Source: a virus
Virus record (IMG/VR): IMGVR_UViG_3300047478_000167
Location: 1 to 39,038 of that record
Reading direction: 5' to 3' (one strand)
Length of the DNA stretch: 39,038 nt
Shown here: positions 13,704 through 21,518 of the stretch, in pieces
Layout: every line of letters starts with the position of its first letter
Numbering within the stretch: position 1 is the stretch's first letter
Notes under the pieces: generated by a model
Seen by the model: only the letters and a program-made list of their open reading frames with translations
Told to the model about the DNA's origin: nothing
The model's database searches: none
Program-made: the position numbers and the translations under genes

Positions 13704-15490
13704 AAATAATATCACTCAAAACAATGCAGGTTTACGACATACAGGCAACCCGCAAAAATGAGAACCAGATGCCATGCCCTGAATGTAATCAGGAGCGTAA
13801 ACATAAAGGTAAAAAGTCATTCAGTTGGAATAATTCAAAAGAGGCTGGATATTGTTTTAATTGTGAGGCTTCGTTTGTGCTTGATAAACCTAAACAGGAA
13901 AATGCGTATTATGTTCCTGAGATTGTAAATAACACACAATTAACAGATCGTGCAGTTAATTACTTTGAAGGCCGAATGATAAGCAAGGAAACGATTAATA
14001 AGCTAAGGATATATTCATCTAAAGAATTTATGCCGCAAATAGGCAAAGAGGTTGAGGTGATTTGTTTTCCTTATTATCGTAAAAATAGGATAGTAAATGT
14101 TAAATTTAGAGGTCCTGAAAAGTCTTTTAAATTGGTTAAGGATGCAGAACTTACTTTTTTTAACCTACAATCAATAAATGATATTACAGATTATTGCATT
14201 ATAACTGAAGGCGAAATTGATACAGCCTCTTTTGTACATGCAGGATTTAATCAGTGTGTAAGCGTTCCAAATGGGGCTAAAGGTTCAAACCTTGACTACT
14301 TGGACCCGGTTGTCGATATTTTTGAGCGCATTGAAAAAATATACATTGCAGTTGATACAGACGAGAAGGGTATTTTATTAAGAGAAGAATTATGTCGCAG
14401 GATTGGACCTGAAAAGTGCTTTATTGTCGAATATAATGGATTTAAGGACGCCAATGAGTTACTTGTAAATTCAGGCGGTTTATCATTATCAACTGCGATT
14501 AAAAATGCAAGGCCGGCAAAGATTGAGGGGCTTGTAGAAATTACAGAACATTATTCTGATTTGTTGGACCTATTTAATAATGGAATGAAGTCAGGTAAAA
14601 CATTAAATATACCTGAGCTTGATGATATTATTTCATGGGAGCTAGGCAGGCTGGCAGTTGTTACAGGGGTCCCTGGCCATGGAAAATCTGAATTTGTTGA
14701 TTTTGTTGTTTCAAAACTAAACATACTCCATGGATGGAAAGTGGCATATTTCAGTCCTGAGAATTTTCCAATGAAATACCACCTTATGAAACTGATACCA
14801 AAAATATCAGGTAAAAAGTTTACAAAAGATGAATTATCAGAAAATGAGCTGAAAGATACGTTTGATTACATTAATGAAAATTATCAGTTTATTGCACCTG
14901 ATGACGATCAGACTTTTGAACGTATTATCGAACTCGCAATGATTACAGTTAAGCGTAACGGGGTTAAGATACTGGTAATTGACCCATATAATAAAATTGA
15001 ACATAAGCGCGACAAGTCAGAAACCGAAACCGAATACATAAGCAGGTTTTTAGATAAGTTGATTATGTTTGCAAAGATTTATGGAGTATTGGTTTTTCTT
15101 GTTGCTCACCCGCGTAAAATGCCAATGCAGAAAGATACTTTAAAGGTAATTGCACCTACTTTATATGACATAAATGGGTCCGCAAACTTTTATAATAAAT
15201 GCGATTATGGTATTTCGGTTTATAGGGACCGGGAAAAAATGCTTACCAATATTCAAATATTAAAGGTAAAGTTTAGACATTTAGGTGAAGGCGGTGAATG
15301 TGATTTTACCTATAATTATTACAATGGTAGGTATATGAATAAATCATTACCAATTTCAGCATGGCAAAAAGATAATTGGTATTATAAAAAACTTAACGAT
15401 GAACAAAAAGAAGTACTTTCATTAACAAGTGGAATTAAGCCGAATGAAAATTTTGATTATAAGTTAAATAATGTTGAACCTCCTTTTTAA
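13700..15490 (+). CDS. T7 gp4-like primase-helicase
   Basis: 596 residues. Residues 20-60 are a zinc-binding domain (MPCPECNQERKH, GYCFNCEASF, four Cys). Residues about 155-265 are TOPRIM: CIITEGEIDTASFVHAG (E motif), IYIAVDTDEKG (D-x-D type) and FKDANELL. Residues about 285-590 are a RecA-like DnaB helicase: LAVVTGVPGHGKSEF (Walker A), KVAYFSPENFP, VKILVIDPYNKIEHKR (Walker B), VLVFLVAHPRKM (H4 region with His), and an arginine-rich C-terminal part. It primes and unwinds at the phage fork, as in T7 gp4. Coupled by ATGA to the replication protein. Confidence 0.93.
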   Translation: MKIISLKTMQVYDIQATRKNENQMPCPECNQERKHKGKKSFSWNNSKEAGYCFNCEASFVLDKPKQENAYYVPEIVNNTQLTDRAVNYFEGRMISKETINKLRIYSSKEFMPQIGKEVEVICFPYYRKNRIVNVKFRGPEKSFKLVKDAELTFFNLQSINDITDYCIITEGEIDTASFVHAGFNQCVSVPNGAKGSNLDYLDPVVDIFERIEKIYIAVDTDEKGILLREELCRRIGPEKCFIVEYNGFKDANELLVNSGGLSLSTAIKNARPAKIEGLVEITEHYSDLLDLFNNGMKSGKTLNIPELDDIISWELGRLAVVTGVPGHGKSEFVDFVVSKLNILHGWKVAYFSPENFPMKYHLMKLIPKISGKKFTKDELSENELKDTFDYINENYQFIAPDDDQTFERIIELAMITVKRNGVKILVIDPYNKIEHKRDKSETETEYISRFLDKLIMFAKIYGVLVFLVAHPRKMPMQKDTLKVIAPTLYDINGSANFYNKCDYGISVYRDREKMLTNIQILKVKFRHLGEGGECDFTYNYYNGRYMNKSLPISAWQKDNWYYKKLNDEQKEVLSLTSGIKPNENFDYKLNNVEPPF

Positions 15491-15496
15491 CAACAC

Positions 15497-15703
15497 ATGA
15501 TCCACACCACCCCAACCGGCCTACACTATCCAGATTCGCGTTTCCAGGAGCGGGCCGGTAAGCAGTACCTGATAACCGGAACGCACCTGATTATGGACGG
15601 TCAGAAGTGTGTAGATACGATTTACATAGTCAAGAATGAACGCCGTGAATATCGGGAGATGACCGGCAAAGTATTGTTTAACTTTTTTATGCTGAAGGGA
15701 TGA
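15497..15703 (+). CDS. Small unknown protein
   Basis: 68 residues, 6 nt after the helicase stop and coupled by ATGA to the VRR-NUC gene. Beta-rich with alternating polar and hydrophobic residues (KQYLITGTHLIMDGQ, CVDTIYIVKNE). Family not recognised. Its place inside a DNA-metabolism block and tight coupling support its being a real gene. Confidence 0.7.
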   Translation: MIHTTPTGLHYPDSRFQERAGKQYLITGTHLIMDGQKCVDTIYIVKNERREYREMTGKVLFNFFMLKG

Positions 15704-16173
15704 CATCAGAACAACGCCTCTACACGAAACTATCAGAGTTAAGCCGGGCGAAACATACCAGTTACCCGGAGCATCTAACCATGCCAAAACGGACTTATAA
15801 ACTCAATACGGCAAACGGATTAACGCAGGCTGTTATTGCATGGGTTGAGGCGCATGGACAACGGGCAATTAGAGTGAGCAGTGCAGGCAGATACATAGAT
15901 AAATCGTTTGAATTTACAGATACAGTCGGATTCAGGCGAAAGGTTAACACAGGCCAATGGGTGCCAGGGACAACCAAAGTAGGGGCGGCTGACATAAGCT
16001 GTACTATTTACGGTAAGTCGGTTGAGGCTGAAATTAAGATAGGTAAAGACAGACAATCAGAAGCGCAAAAGAAGTACCAGCAGATAGTTGAAAATTCAGG
16101 CGGTGTTTATCTGATCGTAACCTGCTTAGATGACTTCCTAAACTGGTGGGATATGAACGTATCACCCTTTTAA
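15700..16173 (+). CDS. VRR-NUC domain nuclease
   Basis: 157 residues. The C-terminal 100 residues carry the VRR-NUC core: GAADISCTIYGK (catalytic Asp), VEAEIKIGKDRQSEAQKKY (E-x-K followed by the conserved Gln), and SGGVYLIV. The N-terminal 60 residues hold NGLTQAVIAWVEAHGQRAIR, the helix typical of the family. VRR-NUC proteins of phages are PD-(D/E)XK enzymes often described as structure-specific nucleases, possibly resolving branched intermediates before packaging. An internal ATG at 15781 (MPKRTYKL) could be an alternative start. Confidence 0.85.
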   Translation: MTSEQRLYTKLSELSRAKHTSYPEHLTMPKRTYKLNTANGLTQAVIAWVEAHGQRAIRVSSAGRYIDKSFEFTDTVGFRRKVNTGQWVPGTTKVGAADISCTIYGKSVEAEIKIGKDRQSEAQKKYQQIVENSGGVYLIVTCLDDFLNWWDMNVSPF

Positions 16174-16176
16174 TAA

Positions 16177-16190
16177 TGAACACAGGTTCA
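16177..16190. promoter_or_regulatory. TGAAC-N4-GTTCA palindrome, site 3
   Basis: TGAACACAGGTTCA, in the gap after the VRR-NUC gene and exactly 9 nt upstream of the TTG (16200-16202) of the next promoter. Confidence 0.65.
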
Positions 16191-16199
16191 CTTAAATAA

Positions 16200-16229
16200 T
16201 TGACAATAAACGAATTAATATTAACTTTG
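16200..16229 (+). promoter_or_regulatory. Promoter of 16244 operon, Bacteroidota type
   Basis: TTG 16200-16202, 19-nt spacer, TAACTTTG 16222-16229, a perfect -7. The ATG at 16244 is only 14 nt beyond, so the leader would be about 10 nt. Confidence 0.75.
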
Positions 16230-16243
16230 TTAAAAATAATATT

Positions 16244-16765
16244 ATGGAAACAAAATTTAAAGATGTTGCTCACCTATATTTAGGGTGTAAGGTTCAATAT
16301 GTTGGAATTATTAACGGAAAAGAAATTGGTAAATATAAAATGGATTATGGCACTACACATAGTTCAGACGATTTTTTTCAAGTTAAAAATTTCAACCCAC
16401 CTGCTGAAATTACAGGCATGAAAATAGGATATTTGAAGCGGATAAACTGGAATAAACATTCTAGCAATGTTTATGAAATCGGAACTTTCCAGAATGGACT
16501 TAAAAAGTATTTTGCAAATTCATTGCGTGATGTTAAACCAATCCTATACCCACTATCCGCAATGACAGAAGACCAAAAAGATTATTTGCAGTTTGAAATT
16601 TACGGAAGTGTTGGAGAATATTTTTCAACGGCAGTAAAAGAAAATAAAAAATATACTATTGATTGGAGATGTGCTGCTGATATTACAGCCTATTTACTTT
16701 CACAACATTTTGACCTTTTCGGCTTAATCGAATCAGGTCAGGCAATTGATGCAACAACAATTTAA
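16244..16765 (+). CDS. Conserved phage protein, unknown
   Basis: 173 residues. N-terminal half is beta-rich (HLYLGCKVQYVGIINGKEI, KRINWNKHSSNVYEIG). The C-terminal half holds the helical stretch LYPLSAMTEDQKDYLQFEI and the motif LLSQHFDLFGLIESGQAIDA, which I recognise as recurring in unannotated phage proteins of this phylum, without a known function. First gene of an operon with its own promoter and palindrome, so probably expressed at a defined time. Confidence 0.75.
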   Translation: METKFKDVAHLYLGCKVQYVGIINGKEIGKYKMDYGTTHSSDDFFQVKNFNPPAEITGMKIGYLKRINWNKHSSNVYEIGTFQNGLKKYFANSLRDVKPILYPLSAMTEDQKDYLQFEIYGSVGEYFSTAVKENKKYTIDWRCAADITAYLLSQHFDLFGLIESGQAIDATTI

Positions 16766-16781
16766 CACTAAACTAAACAAC

Positions 16782-17063
16782 ATGAGCGAAATTAAACTAT
16801 TGCCGCTTGAATTTGAGAACAAAAACGGCAAATTTAAACAGGTATTATCAAATGACGAATGGTATATTTACCAGCGTGACTTTTCCGAAAAGACATACTT
16901 TGAAGTATTCAAACGTAAAGTAGTGGATTGTTTCGATTTTGATACAAAAACAGCAACAGGAGAACGTAAAGAAACATATCCTAATAATGCAGAGAACTAT
17001 GGCGTGTGGGCTTGGTGTTGCCTTTCGTATAATGATGCGTTAAACCATACCACCGTAAAGTAA
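16782..17063 (+). CDS. Small unknown protein
   Basis: 93 residues from ATG 16782, preceded by the A-rich leader ACACTAAACTAAACAAC; the open frame extends upstream but overlaps the previous gene. Contains aromatic-rich segments (DEWYIYQRDFSEKTYFEVF, YGVWAWCCLSYNDAL). No signal peptide. Family not recognised. Confidence 0.65.
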   Translation: MSEIKLLPLEFENKNGKFKQVLSNDEWYIYQRDFSEKTYFEVFKRKVVDCFDFDTKTATGERKETYPNNAENYGVWAWCCLSYNDALNHTTVK

Positions 17064-17107
17064 ATTAAGGCAATTTTCAAAGATTCAATCAATACTAAAT
17101 CGAAACA

Positions 17108-17401
17108 ATGGAAATCACAGCAAAATTAATCGAGAAACAACCTGTTCAGCAGCTATCGGACAAGTTCAGGAAGTTGGAATTTGTAACAGAGTACAAAGAC
17201 AAACCGGACAGCCAATACACTGAAATGCTTAAATTTCAGTTGGTGAATGATAAATGTAGCCTGCTTGATGACGTTTCAGAGAACTCAGTAATTAAGATTC
17301 AGTTCAACCTGCGCGGGCGTAAATGTGAGAAAGACGGCAAGGTGTCTTATTTTACCACATTAGAAGCGTGGAAGATTGGAGTTGAAGAACCAGGGTTTTA
17401 A
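17108..17401 (+). CDS. DUF3127-like OB-fold ssDNA-binding protein
   Basis: 97 residues, the usual DUF3127 length. Family pattern visible: FRKLEFVTEYKDKPD, YTEMLKFQLVNDKC, LLDDVSENSVIKIQFNLRGR (the NxRGR motif) and YFTTLEAWKIG. DUF3127 proteins have an OB fold and are thought to serve as phage or mobile-element single-stranded DNA-binding proteins in Bacteroidota. It lies between replication and DnaA-domain genes. There is no acidic SSB-type tail. Confidence 0.8.
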   Translation: MEITAKLIEKQPVQQLSDKFRKLEFVTEYKDKPDSQYTEMLKFQLVNDKCSLLDDVSENSVIKIQFNLRGRKCEKDGKVSYFTTLEAWKIGVEEPGF

Positions 17402-17402
17402 C

Positions 17403-17419
17403 GAAAGGAGCGAACAATG
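17403..17419 (+). promoter_or_regulatory. Strong Shine-Dalgarno leader, copy 1 of 3
   Basis: AAAGGAGCGAACAATG before the gene at 17417. Near-identical leaders occur at 17594-17608 (AAAGGAGCGAATATG, in-frame inside the same gene) and 17838-17853. GGAG-type sites are otherwise rare in this genome. Confidence 0.7.
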
Positions 17420-17854
17420 AGTAAAGAATATATCGGGAGTCAGGAACATTTTGAAGATTCTGTAAATGAGTATTATGACAGATTAGATGGAATAAACCGG
17501 CAAATGGAAAAAGATATTAATCTGCAAATTGATCAGCAAATTGAGCAAGAATATGAACAGTATATCGATGAGTATATTAAATTAAAAAAAATGAAAGGAG
17601 CGAATATGATACTAAAAGAAAAGATTAATAAAGCGGCAGAAAAATACTCAAAAGAAACTTGGCCTAATTCTATGTATTTACCTGATTACTGTATAAAAGC
17701 ATTCACAGCCGGTGTTTCATTTGCCGAAACCGAACTACAAACCATTGCGATTGAGTTGCTGCACTATTATCGTCACGCTGCATTTGAGAAAACTTGCGCT
17801 AAATCAGATCAGGAAGTGTTTTATATGTTCATGGCAGAAAGGAGCGAACAATGA
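17417..17854 (+). CDS. Unknown protein with coiled coil and internal start
   Basis: 145 residues. Residues 1-60 are an acidic coiled coil (DGINRQMEKDINLQIDQQIE). At residue 64 an in-frame ATG (17606) has its own Shine-Dalgarno leader, nearly the same as that before 17417 and 17851. The part from there (ILKEKINKAAEKYSKE ... AGVSFAETEL) resembles the next gene product (IPKEKIEQAANKYAIK ... SGVRFAEAEM), so this gene looks like an N-terminal domain joined to a duplicated module. The C terminus (FYMFMAERSEQ) resembles the end of the 18147 product (FAKFMAEKYNL). Function unknown. Confidence 0.65.
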   Translation: MSKEYIGSQEHFEDSVNEYYDRLDGINRQMEKDINLQIDQQIEQEYEQYIDEYIKLKKMKGANMILKEKINKAAEKYSKETWPNSMYLPDYCIKAFTAGVSFAETELQTIAIELLHYYRHAAFEKTCAKSDQEVFYMFMAERSEQ

Positions 17855-18144
17855 TACCGAAAGAAAAGATTGAACAGGCTGCAAATAAATACGCTATTAA
17901 AGTAAATAAAGGCTTTAAAGGGTCTGAGTTAATAGTCAGGAGAGTAGCAAGTGAGAATGACTTTAAATCAGGTGTCCGCTTTGCCGAGGCTGAAATGAAC
18001 AAACCACAAACATTCGAGATTGATTTTTGCGGACACGTAAAGGCTAAGATCGAATTTAAGGACGGCAAACTATCAATCATTGCCGCAATGAACGGATATG
18101 GCGATGCGATTGACCCTGACCAAATAACAATAACACCAATTTAG
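17851..18144 (+). CDS. Small unknown protein, paralogue of upstream module
   Basis: 97 residues, start overlaps the preceding stop (ATGA) and follows the third GAAAGGAGCGAACA leader. The N-terminal half matches the C-terminal module of the 17417 gene: KEKIEQAANKY and FKSGVRFAEAEM. The rest is beta-rich (FEIDFCGHVKAKIEFKDG). No known function. Confidence 0.65.
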   Translation: MIPKEKIEQAANKYAIKVNKGFKGSELIVRRVASENDFKSGVRFAEAEMNKPQTFEIDFCGHVKAKIEFKDGKLSIIAAMNGYGDAIDPDQITITPI

Positions 18145-18146
18145 CA

Positions 18147-18407
18147 ATGAAAACAAAATCCGAAATACTCGAAAGCCACATTCACCCGACAAAGTTCCTG
18201 AGTTCGCTTTCTACTGAAACTGGCAAACTTGCTATTTTTGAGGCAATGGACGAATACGCCCAGCAAATAGCGATGGAGTTTGCTAAGTGGCTGGATAATA
18301 ACGGCTACGGATATACCGATGAACATAAAGTATGGTTAAAATACCCTGAGAGTTTTTCAACATCTGAACTATTCGCCAAATTCATGGCAGAAAAATATAA
18401 TTTATAA
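18147..18407 (+). CDS. Small unknown phage protein
   Basis: 86 residues. The core EAMDEYAQQIAMEFAKWL followed by a Tyr-rich loop (NNGYGYTD) and STSELFAKFMAEKY is a pattern I recognise in many small phage proteins of this phylum, all without assigned function. 2 nt after the previous gene and 9 nt before the DnaA-domain gene, so part of the same operon. Confidence 0.7.
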   Translation: MKTKSEILESHIHPTKFLSSLSTETGKLAIFEAMDEYAQQIAMEFAKWLDNNGYGYTDEHKVWLKYPESFSTSELFAKFMAEKYNL

Positions 18408-18416
18408 AACACCATT

Positions 18417-18884
18417 ATGACAACCGAAGAACAACTAATTAAGATTCACTCAAATTTGGGCGTTTGCATTGCAAAGTTAAGAGAGATTAGGCAAACTGAG
18501 AAAATACTGAATTGCAACGTATCTGATATTTTGGAACACGTTTCTGAAAGATGCGGTATTACGATTTCTGAAATGTTGGATAAGTCACGTAGGAGTGAAA
18601 TTGTGAACGCAAGGCAAATCGCATCAACTCTGATAAAGTTTGGGCTACGAATGTCGCTGAAAGACGTTGGAGAAAATATGGGTGGATTCGACCATTCAAC
18701 CATATTGCACTCAATCAATGAAGTGTCAAATAGTTATAGTGTTTATCCAATGTACAAGCAATCGGTTGATAAAATGATTGACCACTTGTTTACCTCAGAC
18801 GAGATACGGCAGTATATCAAAGACAGAATCATCGACCCGCACCTTGACAGAAAGAACTCATACGCTAAATTTGAACCTGCATGA
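18417..18884 (+). CDS. Stand-alone DnaA domain IV-like DNA-binding protein
   Basis: 155 residues. The middle (about residues 42-110) matches the C-terminal DNA-binding domain of DnaA: ILEHVSERCGITISEMLDKS, RRSEIVNARQIASTLI, LKDVGENMGGFDHSTILHS. In DnaA the GGxDHSTxxHA stretch contacts the DnaA box. The AAA+ ATPase and earlier domains are missing and the N terminus is only a helix of about 40 residues, so it cannot melt an origin itself. It may bind DnaA boxes in the phage or host origin. Ends with ATGA coupling. Confidence 0.88.
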   Translation: MTTEEQLIKIHSNLGVCIAKLREIRQTEKILNCNVSDILEHVSERCGITISEMLDKSRRSEIVNARQIASTLIKFGLRMSLKDVGENMGGFDHSTILHSINEVSNSYSVYPMYKQSVDKMIDHLFTSDEIRQYIKDRIIDPHLDRKNSYAKFEPA

Positions 18885-19084
18885 TACGAATCTTCAAAAT
18901 TAGCCTTATAAACGGCAATAACTGCCCCGTGTTGCGTTATTTCGATACGGATAAGGTAATAGACTACAAAGACATAAAAGTGTATAAGAAACGCTTGAAA
19001 ACGGTCTTTGAAAAACGATACCACAAACAGTTGAATGTTGACCTGAAATATTGCGAATTGGAATCTAAATATGACGAACCATGA
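18881..19084 (+). CDS. Small basic unknown protein
   Basis: 67 residues, coupled by ATGA at both ends to the DnaA-domain gene and to the next gene. Lys- and Tyr-rich (IDYKDIKVYKKRLKTVFEKR). No signal peptide. Function not recognised. Confidence 0.65.
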   Translation: MIRIFKISLINGNNCPVLRYFDTDKVIDYKDIKVYKKRLKTVFEKRYHKQLNVDLKYCELESKYDEP

Positions 19085-19329
19085 TCAACCTAACCGCCAA
19101 CGCCCGCCGGAGATTTAAACAGCGCATAACCGATGCAGACTTATCAGAGATATTTGCAACCGTTCAGACTTTATCTAGTGTGGTCGATAGGTGCGGCGGG
19201 AAGTGTAGAATCAGGATTGATAATGTCGTTCTGGTAATAAACGATTACAAGGTCGTAACTGTTTATACGAATAAGTCCCGGATTAATAAGATTAATACAT
19301 GGATTAAACAATTTAAAACAAGGAGGTAA
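19081..19329 (+). CDS. Small basic unknown protein
   Basis: 82 residues. N terminus LTANARRRFKQRI resembles the start of several small toxin- or DUF4258-like domains, and the rest (KCRIRIDNVVLVINDYKVVT) forms beta strands ending in KSRINKINTW. A RelE-like fold is possible but no catalytic residues can be assigned. Start overlaps the preceding stop (ATGA) and the next gene starts 2 nt after its stop. Confidence 0.6.
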   Translation: MINLTANARRRFKQRITDADLSEIFATVQTLSSVVDRCGGKCRIRIDNVVLVINDYKVVTVYTNKSRINKINTWIKQFKTRR

Positions 19330-19331
19330 AA

Positions 19332-19517
19332 ATGACAGTAGTATCAATTACTAGGCCAGCAAAATGTAAAGATTGCATATTTCTAAAACCGTATAAAGTC
19401 GGTAAATCGAAAAGGAGTATTTGCTCAAACCCAGAATCACTTAGATACAATAAAGTTCCATATCTAAGTTTTATAACTCAAAAATTACCAGTGTGCGATA
19501 AATGGAAATTAATATGA
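19332..19517 (+). CDS. Small four-cysteine protein, zinc-binding candidate
   Basis: 61 residues with Cys in KCKDCIFLK, SICSNPES and PVCDKWKL, a C-x2-C ... C ... C pattern suited to one zinc ion. An AGGAGG sequence lies just before the start (19320-19325). Similar short four-Cys proteins occur in phages of this phylum; function unknown. Confidence 0.7.
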   Translation: MTVVSITRPAKCKDCIFLKPYKVGKSKRSICSNPESLRYNKVPYLSFITQKLPVCDKWKLI

Positions 19518-19556
19518 TCAGAACCTGGGTGAATGGGTTTAAATGTAAGAAATAGT

Positions 19557-19727
19557 ATGAACCGTAGAAAACTAATCAGGCATTTTAATCAACTTTTAAA
19601 ATGGCATATTACTTACTCAATAGATTCAAAAGATGAGGACGCTAAAAAATATCATAAGACAATGGCTGTGGCTTATTCTTATGTACTTGAACAGTTGAAA
19701 AAATTGCCTATTGACAAATCGATTTAA
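19557..19727 (+). CDS. Small helical protein before terminase
   Basis: 56 residues from ATG 19557, or 64 from ATG 19533 in the same frame; the later start has the more A-rich leader. Entirely helical and basic (RRKLIRHFNQLLKWH, KYHKTMAVAYSYVLEQLKKL). Its last codons hold the TTG and half-palindrome of the terminase promoter. Function unknown. Confidence 0.55.
   Translation: MNRRKLIRHFNQLLKWHITYSIDSKDEDAKKYHKTMAVAYSYVLEQLKKLPIDKSI
19688..19692 (+). promoter_or_regulatory. Half-site TGAAC of the palindrome, site 4
   Basis: TGAAC occurs exactly where the left half of the palindrome would be if placed 9 nt upstream of the TTG at 19711. The right half is not conserved (GAAAA). On its own a 5-mer is weak evidence. 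Confidence 0.3.
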
Positions 19728-19741
19728 ATGTTGTACTTTTG
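19711..19741 (+). promoter_or_regulatory. Terminase/tail operon promoter
   Basis: TTG 19711-19713, 20-nt spacer, TACTTTTG 19734-19741, a perfect -7. The terminase ATG is at 19748, so the mRNA would start within 2-3 nt of the start codon and be essentially leaderless. Confidence 0.75.
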
Positions 19742-19747
19742 GGGGCT

Positions 19748-20275
19748 ATGGAACACGTGGAACTAACTGAAAAGCAGCGAATATTTTGCAATGAATACAT
19801 ATTAGACTGGAACGGTTCCAGGGCTGCAAGGGTTGCCGGATATAGCGAAGCAACAGCAAATGTTATCGCATCGGAAAACTTAACAAAACCTTATATTCAG
19901 GCTTATATTAAAGACCTTCAGGCAGATATAGAAAAGATTGCAGGAGTAAGCAGGTTAAGGGTAATTAATGAGCATATCAAATTAGCTTTTTCATCAATCG
20001 CACATTTACATAATACTTGGATTGAACGCAAAGATTTTGAACTACTTGCAGAAGATCAAAAGTCTTGCATATCCGAAATAAGCACACAAACAAGAACCGT
20101 ATTTCAAGGCGAAGAACGCACACCCGTTGAGGTTGAATTTATTAAGATCAAACTTTACGACAAACAGAAAGCGCTGGATTCAATTTCTAAGATGTTGGGT
20201 TACGATGCAGCTACAAAGATGGAAGTTAAAGGTAGCCTGATACTTCAAATTACCTCTGATGAATCAAACCTTTAA
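19748..20275 (+). CDS. Terminase small subunit
   Basis: 175 residues from ATG 19748; TTG 19739 would be part of the promoter. N-terminal helix-turn-helix with the family motif LTEKQRIFCNEYILDWNGSR, AARVAGYSEATANVIAS and LTKPYIQAYI, typical of Terminase_2-type small subunits. The remainder is helical with a central AFSSIAHLHNTW stretch and a C-terminal tail for contact with the large subunit. It recognises the packaging site on phage DNA. It overlaps the large-subunit gene by 17 nt. Confidence 0.9.
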   Translation: MEHVELTEKQRIFCNEYILDWNGSRAARVAGYSEATANVIASENLTKPYIQAYIKDLQADIEKIAGVSRLRVINEHIKLAFSSIAHLHNTWIERKDFELLAEDQKSCISEISTQTRTVFQGEERTPVEVEFIKIKLYDKQKALDSISKMLGYDAATKMEVKGSLILQITSDESNL

Positions 20276-21518
20276 GAACACCCCAGCGCAAGCCGAAGCA
20301 ATCCGGAAAATGATAAACCAGGAAGTATCTAAGGTTTTGTTAGTTGGTGGAAGCCGGAGCGGCAAAACGGCAATCAATCTTAAAGCAATTATTATCCGGG
20401 CAATTAAAGAGCCGAACTCAAGGCACCTTGTTTGCCGGTTTGCTTTTGCTCATGCTAAACAATCCATCTGGCACGATTCATTGCCAGCTATTCACGAAAA
20501 AGCATTTCCTGAACTTAAATGGACTGAAAATAAACAGGATTGGTTTATTGAGTTGCCGAACGGTTCAACAATATGGCTGGGTGGCCTGGATGATAAAGAG
20601 CGAACCGATAAGATTTTAGGAAATGAATACTCAACAATTTACTTTAACGAGTGCAGCCAAATAAGTTATAAGTCAATTGAAACCGCATTAACCAGATTGG
20701 CCCAAAAGAACGGGCTGAAACCGTTGGCATTATTCGATGAAAACCCACCATCGAAGCGGCATTGGTCGTATAAATTATTCATCGAGAAAAAGAACCCGAT
20801 TGATAATTCCGATTTGATGTTTCCGGCTTCGTACGATTACCTGTATATGAATCCAGATGATAACCGGGCAAACCTACCAGAAAACTACATTGAAGAAACG
20901 CTGATGGGGATGTCTAAGAAATCAAAGGAGCGGTTTTTATATGGCAGGTTTCAGGATGCAAATGAAAACGCCTTGTTTACTGATGTTGATATATCAGAGA
21001 ACCGGGTAACTGTTTCAGAAATTCCGATATTTGAAAGGGTAGTGATCGGACTTGACCCAGCAACAACCAGCAATGACGGTTCAGACGAAACCGGGATAAT
21101 TGGAGCTGGCAAAGCAAATGGACATTACTATGTGCTAAAAGACTTATCAGGTAAGTTCACCCCGTCCGGGTGGGGGAATGTCGTTTGTGATGAATACAAA
21201 GCGAACCGGATTAACCGTATTATTGCTGAAACTAACCAGGGAGGCGACATGGTTGTTTCAATCCTGACTAATATAATCCCATCTATACCTGTTACAAAAG
21301 TACATGCTAAAATCGGCAAAGCGTTAAGAGCTGATCCGGTGGCTGCATTGTACGAACGTGGATTAGTTCACCATGTCGGACTGTTTGAGAAACTTGAAGA
21401 TGAGATGACGGAATGGGATGGAACAGGAAACAGCCCGAATAGATTGGATGCTCTTGTGTATGCGCTTCTTGACTTATCGAATGAACCAATTAGGAAACCA
21501 GCTAAATTTAATTTCTAA
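20259..21518 (+). CDS. Terminase large subunit
   Basis: 419 residues. ATPase: LLVGGSRSGKTAINL (Walker A, about 27-41), STIYFNECSQIS (Walker B, about 124-135), and LFDENPPSKRHW (coupling motif region). Nuclease: VVIGLDPATTSNDG (first Asp, about 263), IIAETNQGGDMV (Glu), and NRLDALVYALLDL (last Asp, about 399). The order and spacing match the RNase-H-type nuclease of TerL. It pumps DNA into the prohead and cuts it. Slightly short but all motifs are present. Confidence 0.95.
   Translation: MNQTFKNTPAQAEAIRKMINQEVSKVLLVGGSRSGKTAINLKAIIIRAIKEPNSRHLVCRFAFAHAKQSIWHDSLPAIHEKAFPELKWTENKQDWFIELPNGSTIWLGGLDDKERTDKILGNEYSTIYFNECSQISYKSIETALTRLAQKNGLKPLALFDENPPSKRHWSYKLFIEKKNPIDNSDLMFPASYDYLYMNPDDNRANLPENYIEETLMGMSKKSKERFLYGRFQDANENALFTDVDISENRVTVSEIPIFERVVIGLDPATTSNDGSDETGIIGAGKANGHYYVLKDLSGKFTPSGWGNVVCDEYKANRINRIIAETNQGGDMVVSILTNIIPSIPVTKVHAKIGKALRADPVAALYERGLVHHVGLFEKLEDEMTEWDGTGNSPNRLDALVYALLDLSNEPIRKPAKFNF

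Noticed and set aside
19739-19750. TTG start for the small terminase
   Set aside because: It overlaps the -7 element (19734-19741); ATG 19748 is the plausible start.
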